Shown here: in pieces, positions 43,428 to 47,785 of the stretch
Numbering within the stretch: the stretch's first letter is position 1
How the letters are laid out: the number at the start of each line of letters is the position of its first letter
DNA from: Methanobacteriota archaeon
Lineage (GTDB): Archaea; Thermoplasmatota; Poseidoniia; Poseidoniales; Thalassarchaeaceae
Length of the DNA stretch: 47,785 nucleotides
Assembly: GCA_011523055.1 (NCBI GenBank)
Contig: WTHQ01000005.1
Coordinates: forward strand, 1-47,785
Direction of reading: 5' to 3'
Translations under genes and position numbers: made by a program
The notes under the pieces: model-generated
Database searches by the model: none
Seen by the model: only the letters and a program-made list of their open reading frames with translations
Told to the model about the DNA's origin: nothing

Positions 43428-44873
43428 GGAACTGTACCCGCTTATCTGATCCGCGAGCCTTTCGATTTTCAGGGGATTCATTCTTGGGAACAAGGACTTG
43501 GCCATGATGTGTCCTGCGTTCCTGACCATGTGGCCCCCGTCGAATGGTATCAATGGAATCAGATTTGCGACTCCTAGGAGGAAGCTGATCCACATTACCC
43601 AGAACAAGAAATCGAACAAGCCGAACATGACATCCGCCCCCAGTAGCATGGGCAGGATTCCGTTACCTGCCTCCAGGAAGGCCCTTTCCTCGAGTACCAT
43701 GGTCTGCCCCTGGTTCTGGATCGGCACACCACTGAAGACCAGGGGCGAGATGGCTGTTGCGATGAGCCGCTCGCCAAAGGTCAAACCCTCCGAGAAAGGA
43801 AGGGCATAGGCGCTGGCCGCAGAGTCTGCTGACTTGATTCCACTAACTCCGAGAAACGCGTCACCCTCCTTAATCCCAGCCGCATCGACATTCGACTCAC
43901 ACTGAGCATTCCCATCACACAATTGATAGTAGTAATCCTTCTTGTCAGTCAGGACAACCTCGACCTCCCTGGTTACAACATCGCCGTGTATGGGGTTGGA
44001 GCTAACCTGCATGGCGATCATCTCCCCGGAACCGTACTCCGCAAGGGCATTCGTGAGGTCTTCGCCGCTTTTGATGGACACTCCATCAATCTCTGAAATC
44101 AACTCATATGGGAGGAGCCCAGCTTCGTCTGCCCCTGATCCCTGGACTATCCCTACGGCATACACACCGTCTTGTTTCGCAGTAAGTCCAGTTGATACAA
44201 ATGCAAGAAGAATGACCACGAGATATGTCATGACGATGTTGACTGATGGGCCCGCTGCGAACATCCTCAATCGATCTCTCTGCGGGGCTATCCTCATCTC
44301 CTCCTGGTCCGGCTCATAGAATGCACCTACCGGTATGATTCCAGCCACAAGTACGCCGAAAGATCGAATCCTCATCCCATGCGCCCTCGCCATCAAGCCG
44401 TGTCCGTACTCATGAACCACCACCGCTACAATCAGTGCGAGAATAGGCCAGAAAATTGGAACGAAACTAGTTACGCCGGGGATGAACAGAATGTCAGTTG
44501 CAGGTAGTACCTGTTGTTGGGCGGGTTCCATTGCAGTGCTGAGAGCGCTGGCTACTATCCCAAGGGAAAGGAAGAGCATGACAGCAAAACACAGCCATAT
44601 CGAAAACTCACCGAAAATCCTCCAAAGCCGCCTGGGACGAGCGATATATTCTGCCACCTTCTTTCCTTTGCTGGTCCTGATCATCAGTATGATTCCCAGA
44701 ACCCTGCTACAGTTCCACTCATCGAGATATCCCTCTCGATCCAGGAAGAGGATCGTGATGTACCACACGATTAACGATGTTCCTAGTAGGGGGCTTAGGA
44801 AGCCATTGAAGGTCAGTATGGCTATTCCAGCAACCACGATGATCTGATTGAGGCCAGAAGAACCCTCCTCCAT
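43374..44873 (-). CDS. Site-2-type intramembrane zinc protease (M50)
   Basis: A 499-residue M50 metalloprotease. The zinc motif HEYGH is in AVVVHEYGHGLMARAHGMRI; the second metal-binding segment is NLIPLIPFDGGHMV near residue 447. Between them lie PDZ-like parts (GSGADEAGLLPYELISEIDG and ...AGIKEGDAFLGVSGI). About six hydrophobic helices. It would cut transmembrane anchors, for example of anti-sigma-like or envelope-stress proteins; its substrates are unknown. The 3' end overlaps the convergent signal peptidase gene. Confidence 0.92.
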   Translation of the reverse strand: MEEGSSGLNQIIVVAGIAILTFNGFLSPLLGTSLIVWYITILFLDREGYLDEWNCSRVLGIILMIRTSKGKKVAEYIARPRRLWRIFGEFSIWLCFAVMLFLSLGIVASALSTAMEPAQQQVLPATDILFIPGVTSFVPIFWPILALIVAVVVHEYGHGLMARAHGMRIRSFGVLVAGIIPVGAFYEPDQEEMRIAPQRDRLRMFAAGPSVNIVMTYLVVILLAFVSTGLTAKQDGVYAVGIVQGSGADEAGLLPYELISEIDGVSIKSGEDLTNALAEYGSGEMIAMQVSSNPIHGDVVTREVEVVLTDKKDYYYQLCDGNAQCESNVDAAGIKEGDAFLGVSGIKSADSAASAYALPFSEGLTFGERLIATAISPLVFSGVPIQNQGQTMVLEERAFLEAGNGILPMLLGADVMFGLFDFLFWVMWISFLLGVANLIPLIPFDGGHMVRNAGHIMAKSLFPRMNPLKIERLADQISGYSSLLVLALVLVPILLPRFF

Positions 44874-44952
44874 GTTGCCATCTAGATGGGCCTCTGATTC
44901 AAATGTCTCTATTCCGAGAAGTACAAAAATTCAACACCACGTGGATTTTACA

Positions 44953-45117
44953 ATGGCTGCGAATGGGTCGGTAGATAGTAGGACTATTTGCAAGGTAAGG
45001 AAGGAACATGAGGCGATCAAAGCACGCTTGGATCGGATTGATCTCGACATCCCGAGAAGAGAGATAGAGGTCGTCAGACAAATATTAGACCTCATCGATG
45101 ACGAGCTCAAGGGCTAG
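44953..45117 (+). CDS. Small predicted protein, 54 residues
   Basis: A short ORF from ATG 44953: MAANGSVDSRTICKV followed by a charged helical region rich in Arg, Glu and Asp (RKEHEAIKARLDRIDLDIPR), which may form a coiled coil. No family recognised. The upstream part of the same open frame (from 44848) overlaps the protease start and is not used. The stop lies within the Hjc 3' end (overlap of 11 bases). Codon use looks ordinary, but the length makes it uncertain. Confidence 0.45.
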   Translation: MAANGSVDSRTICKVRKEHEAIKARLDRIDLDIPRREIEVVRQILDLIDDELKG

Positions 45118-45652
45118 ATTCCAACGATGCCCTTGAACCGTCAGATCTGCATATCATGGCAATGAACCTGTGCAATGGCATCCCATGATCCCAATCCAAG
45201 TGAGGGGCGCCATTTCTGGTGAGAGGGAGATTTGGGACTCTGTTGGCAATCAACCGCATTTTACCACTGAGGCCATGTACGGGAACAGACAGGATCCTCC
45301 AACTATCCCCCCTGACCCCCTTCAGTCTGAATGCATACAGCGGCAACAGGCCACAACGCTCCCCCGTCTGCTTGAAGGCGTCGTATTGTGTCATTGTTCG
45401 CCCCGAGAGGTATATCTTACTGGTCTTTGATGATTTTACCTCTATGGGGAAACAAACATCCCCCCTAAGCACCAGTAAATCTCCTGTGCCCTCTGATCCG
45501 CTGCCAGGTGCTCTGACAACCAGAAATGGACGTTTGCAGACCTGCATGGCTCGGGCCCTCTCGACCTCATTGCAAGACCTCGTTATCGCTATCACCCCCT
45601 TCCTTTCCCCGGCAAGCACGGAGCGCAATTCACGCTCATAGGGTCCGCTCAT
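45107..45652 (-). CDS. hjc: Archaeal Holliday junction resolvase (Hjc)
   Basis: A 181-residue nuclease that cuts four-way DNA junctions. It has the Hjc layout: YERELRSVLAG (helix 1, Glu), FLVVRAPGSGSEGTGDLLVL (Arg, Ser and the catalytic Asp) and CFPIEVKSSKTSKIYLS (Glu-Val-Lys). Compared with ordinary Hjc (about 130-150 residues), roughly 22 residues are inserted between helix 1 and FLVVRAPG, and the C-terminus is longer. I start at ATG 45652 (MSGPYEREL), the normal beginning. It is transcribed away from the RuvC-like gene. Confidence 0.92.
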   Translation of the reverse strand: MSGPYERELRSVLAGERKGVIAITRSCNEVERARAMQVCKRPFLVVRAPGSGSEGTGDLLVLRGDVCFPIEVKSSKTSKIYLSGRTMTQYDAFKQTGERCGLLPLYAFRLKGVRGDSWRILSVPVHGLSGKMRLIANRVPNLPLTRNGAPHLDWDHGMPLHRFIAMICRSDGSRASLESSP

Positions 45653-45711
45653 GTTCCAACACCCTGTCGGGTAGGCTAATGACGACACCGGTCTCGTAAA
45701 CTAGAAAATTG

Positions 45712-45730
45712 CGATTTTGATCCAAAATCG
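45712..45730. promoter_or_regulatory. Perfect inverted repeat between divergent hjc and RuvC-like genes
   Basis: CGATTTTG-ATC-CAAAATCG is a perfect 8-bp inverted repeat with a 3-bp centre, AT-rich in the arms. It lies 60 bases from each start codon in the only sizable divergent gap of this region, so a shared operator or a regulator/resolvase binding site is possible. No second copy was noticed elsewhere in the window. Confidence 0.45.
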
Positions 45731-45789
45731 ACATTGCGACGACTCAAACAGTAGTAAGACTTGAACACCGTCAGTTCAGTTGACCATCA

Positions 45790-46548
45790 ATGGACAGAGC
45801 GGGCGTCAGGACTGACGACTATCAACTCGCATACAGATTAATCCAAGCATTGCGAACTTCGGGCATCAGGCCTGTTCAATTCAGTCCATGCGATATAGTA
45901 CCAGCATCTATGCCCGTTTGGTTCGGAAGCCCATCCGAAGTAGAATCCTGGGGGGATCCTCGAGGAGTCGGCTGTACGATAGATACTCTTGACGCCGCGA
46001 TAACTTCTGCTTTCGCGGGAGAAGGTCGTGTGATCAATCACGTAATCTTTGGAGTGGACCCAGGTCCTAGGCCGGGACTGGCTTGGATAACTAAGAATCG
46101 AATGCTGGGTTCCTTGCAGCTTGAGTCAGTTGATGAAACAATCAACACGATCGACTCGATTCTCGAAAGTCTGAATCCAAATTGCCACACCATTCGAATA
46201 GGGGACGGAGCCAGAACCATCTCCCGCAGACTCGTCAACGTTTGTCTGGCTAGAGGTCATAACGTCGAGATCGTGGATGAGAGACGAACGTCTATGGGTT
46301 CACGACACAATCACGCCGCCTCTGCAGTTAGAATAGCACAAAAGAAGGGAATAAGGACGTCCGAAAAAATGCAATTGAACCCTTCCGAGGGTGAGATCAA
46401 AGAGATCCAAAGGAGATCAAGATCCACATCTGGGGGAAGGGTCACTATACCCAAGTCTCTGGCAAAGGCGGTCGCAGTAGGGCGCATGGACATCAATGAA
46501 GCAGTACAGAGGCACGCGACGATTAGTGAATTTAATCACATAGGCTAG
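45790..46548 (+). CDS. RNase H-fold (RuvC/YqgF-like) nuclease-like protein
   Basis: A 252-residue protein with three parts: N-terminal alpha/beta region (1-80), a central RNase H-like domain, and a C-terminal basic helical segment with SGGRVTIPKSLAKAV. The centre has HVIFGVDPGPRPGLAWI (D90 on strand 1), RIGDGARTISRRLVN (D139), VEIVDERRTS (E164) and SRHNHAASAVRIA (H173 or H175 in place of the usual last acid), like RuvC and YqgF. I recall similar conserved archaeal proteins without a named function. Predicted: DNA or RNA junction or structure-specific nuclease. It lies divergently beside Hjc. Confidence 0.75.
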   Translation: MDRAGVRTDDYQLAYRLIQALRTSGIRPVQFSPCDIVPASMPVWFGSPSEVESWGDPRGVGCTIDTLDAAITSAFAGEGRVINHVIFGVDPGPRPGLAWITKNRMLGSLQLESVDETINTIDSILESLNPNCHTIRIGDGARTISRRLVNVCLARGHNVEIVDERRTSMGSRHNHAASAVRIAQKKGIRTSEKMQLNPSEGEIKEIQRRSRSTSGGRVTIPKSLAKAVAVGRMDINEAVQRHATISEFNHIG

Positions 46549-47186
46549 TCAATCAACCCTCGTCGGTACTCCCTCGTCCGGTCAACACCTGGAAACCTAT
46601 CCTCTGATTCTCTGTAAACCGTCTTCATATTGTTTACGAAGTTAGCCTCCTGGGTGATTATCTTCACTTTCTTCACTCCGGGATCAACACCACTGTCCAT
46701 CCATGCCAAGACGATCTCCATGGTCATCCTCGCACCTTCTCTGTGTGGGTAGGCAAAGACATCCATGCTCAAAGGTGGTAGCACGACAGTCTCCCTGTCG
46801 TCTATCTCACCAATCTTTTCGAAGAGAGAGGCGTATGCAGCCTTCAGCAACTCTCTCCGGTCATTATCCTGTGTTGGTCGACGGCAATCGGGTCCAACAA
46901 CATGGATCAGACTGCTGTGCGGCAAAGAAAACGTGGGTGTGATTACGGCCTCGCCGACTCCGCAGGGCGGGAGATTCTCTTTCCTCCTCTCGACAGCTAT
47001 TCCATGAGTGTGCTCTCGAAGCTCTGGACCTGCAGCCTGATGTACGACCTCATCCACCCCTTCTCTCCCTGCAAGTCGATTATTTGCTGGAGTGACCAGG
47101 ATATCTCCCTCTTCCTTCGTGAGGTCTCCGTACATAAACCGGACCTGGCCAAATTGACATTCCCTCACAATGATCGTCTCAGCCAC
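46545..47186 (-). CDS. Macro-domain (ADP-ribose-binding) protein
   Basis: A 213-residue protein. The macro-fold signature is present: YGDLTKEEGDILVTPANNRL, the glycine loop AGREGVDEVVHQAAGPEL, and LIHVVGPDC near the middle. Most such proteins bind ADP-ribose or remove it from proteins or nucleic acids. The final 30 residues form a charged helical extension. It is convergent with the RuvC-like gene (4-base overlap) and divergent from the RAM-domain gene. Confidence 0.85.
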   Translation of the reverse strand: MAETIIVRECQFGQVRFMYGDLTKEEGDILVTPANNRLAGREGVDEVVHQAAGPELREHTHGIAVERRKENLPPCGVGEAVITPTFSLPHSSLIHVVGPDCRRPTQDNDRRELLKAAYASLFEKIGEIDDRETVVLPPLSMDVFAYPHREGARMTMEIVLAWMDSGVDPGVKKVKIITQEANFVNNMKTVYRESEDRFPGVDRTREYRRGLID

Positions 47187-47250
47187 AACCTCCCGGAATG
47201 GCTTCGACCTATATCCCCATCGACTGAAAGAGCCGTTTTACGAAGCCTTC

Positions 47251-47511
47251 ATGACTCTGAACGACTCATCACCTCTCATGGCGGCGGGCTTCGTGCTGAT
47301 CAATGTGGAACCGGGATCTGAAATCAATGTTCAACAAGAGGCTGAGAAATTTGACTTTGTATCTGAGGCGAATGTCCTTTTCGGAGACCACGATTTGATT
47401 GTAAAGGTCGAGGCAGAATCAGTGGGGGACATAGCAAAGATGGTCGTGGAAAAACTGAGATCAATTGATGGCGTCACAGCTACGAAGACCTTCGCCTGCG
47501 CTGAGCTGTAA
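47251..47511 (+). CDS. Stand-alone RAM (Lrp/AsnC ligand-binding) domain protein
   Basis: An 86-residue protein matching only the effector-binding domain of Lrp/AsnC regulators: GFVLINVEPGSEINVQQEAE, VSEANVLFGDHDLIVKVEA and a C-terminal strand GVTATKTFACAEL. There is no helix-turn-helix. Such proteins form oligomers that sense amino acids or assist full-length Lrp proteins. The start is ATG 47251 or 47278; the open frame to 47170 overlaps the divergent macro-domain gene. Confidence 0.85.
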   Translation: MTLNDSSPLMAAGFVLINVEPGSEINVQQEAEKFDFVSEANVLFGDHDLIVKVEAESVGDIAKMVVEKLRSIDGVTATKTFACAEL

Positions 47512-47533
47512 GTCACCAATTTCCCCGCCGGGA

Positions 47534-47544
47534 TGTCTTTTTTT
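47534..47544 (+). terminator. T-run, likely archaeal terminator
   Basis: TGTCTTTTTTT (seven T in a row at the end) follows the RAM gene stop by about 25 bases. Archaeal RNA polymerase stops at such T-runs without a hairpin. Confidence 0.55.
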
Positions 47545-47585
47545 GATAATTCAGCGCCGCAGTCTATCGAAATCGGGGAAACGAA

Positions 47586-47593
47586 TATATATA
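47586..47593 (+). promoter_or_regulatory. TATA box of the MC1 gene
   Basis: TATATATA, preceded by CGAA (possible BRE), lies 34 bases before the MC1 start codon. Archaeal transcription usually begins about 25 bases after the TATA centre, here near 47612-47616, giving a short leader that holds the ribosome-binding site. Confidence 0.8.
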
Positions 47594-47613
47594 GAAAAGT
47601 TCTGTAGTGTGCT

Positions 47614-47619
47614 GGAGGT
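47614..47619 (+). promoter_or_regulatory. Ribosome-binding site GGAGGT of MC1
   Basis: GGAGGT stands 8 bases before ATG 47628 and is complementary to the conserved 3' end of archaeal 16S rRNA. It is one of the strongest sites in the window, fitting an abundant chromatin protein. Confidence 0.75.
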
Positions 47620-47627
47620 ATTGTACT

Positions 47628-47785
47628 ATGAGTGATAAAAAGTACTTCGTTTTGCTAAACAGCGATGGAACAGATTCGGACCATGTGTTCGTCTCAAAGC
47701 AACCAAGGGGGGCCGCCTTGAAGGCAGCAACCCGTGGTCACACCAGCATTGAGCTGAGGGAGAGGGGGACCAACAGGGTCCACTG
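47628..47785 (+). CDS. Chromosomal protein MC1-like, 3' partial
   Basis: The first 52 codons of a small basic protein cut by the window end. The sequence MSDKKYFVLLNSDGTDS, then FVSKQPRGAALKAATRG and IELRERGTNRVH, closely follows MC1, the DNA-bending chromatin protein of methanosarcinas and haloarchaea. MC1 is monomeric, about 90-100 residues, and bends DNA sharply. The gene has its own TATA box and a strong ribosome-binding site. Confidence 0.88.
   Translation, partial: MSDKKYFVLLNSDGTDSDHVFVSKQPRGAALKAATRGHTSIELRERGTNRVH

Noticed and set aside
1-47785. CRISPR arrays, tRNA or rRNA genes, insertion sequences, prophage genes
   Set aside because: I saw no regularly spaced repeats, no cloverleaf-forming gene in the short gaps, no transposase or integrase motif, and no gene-free stretch above 300 bases.

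Overview
The window reads as archaeal chromosome. It carries aIF1A, RIO1 kinase, an archaeal Dim2/KH protein, a DUF63 membrane protein, an Hjc resolvase, an archaeal-type signal peptidase and an MC1-type chromatin protein. Genes are tightly packed, starts are often preceded by GGTGA, and a TATA box stands before the last gene. Bacterial-like genes are mixed in: leucine-type acyl-CoA carboxylase, bacterial-type SerRS, photolyase and Vsr. Together with large surface proteins and a respiratory complex I this points to a planktonic, heterotrophic euryarchaeon such as Marine Group II (Poseidoniales). That placement is inference from gene content; no search was run. I saw no tRNA, rRNA, IS element or CRISPR array.

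Layout. 1-5951: two large cell-surface proteins, a subtilisin-like protease (5' end outside the window) with a cytoplasmic zinc-finger tail, and a CARDB-like repeat protein. 6035-17952: a twelve-gene complex I operon, nuoA-B-C-D-H-I-JN-JC-K-L-M-N, without the NADH module (no nuoEFG), with split nuoJ and several unusual insertions. 18002-21020: aIF1A, an unknown membrane protein, RIO1 kinase and Dim2 (translation initiation and small-subunit maturation). 21096-25505: photolyase/cryptochrome, DUF63 protein, M29 aminopeptidase and a small zinc-finger protein on the minus strand. 25604-31019: a methylcrotonyl-CoA carboxylase/leucine-degradation operon with an embedded PqqB-like metallohydrolase. 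31022-36427: mainly minus-strand genes (Vsr, sodium/solute symporter with an extra domain, SerRS, presenilin-like protease) plus a small plus-strand membrane protein. 36458-41765: FolC, dCMP deaminase, a UPF0200-like kinase and an Lhr-type helicase. 41822-44873: unknown membrane protein, signal peptidase and site-2 protease. 44953-47785: small ORF, Hjc, an RNase H-fold (RuvC/YqgF-like) protein, macro-domain protein, stand-alone RAM domain and MC1 (3' end outside).

How the genes fit together. Leucine-derived acyl-CoA oxidation and peptide use (surface protease, M29 aminopeptidase, symporter) would yield reducing power for a proton-pumping complex I that must take electrons from something other than a NuoEFG module. 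Three membrane-protein-processing enzymes (presenilin homologue, signal peptidase, site-2 protease) lie within 10 kb. The DNA-handling genes (photolyase, Vsr, Lhr helicase, Hjc, RuvC-like, MC1) are scattered. The most promising leads for something undescribed are the divergent Hjc / RuvC-like pair around a perfect inverted repeat, the modified complex I (NuoI beta-barrel-like insert, NuoL His-rich loop, NuoA residue loss, CTG start of nuoM), the eukaryote-like acidic tail of aIF1A, and the metallohydrolase inside the carboxylase operon.
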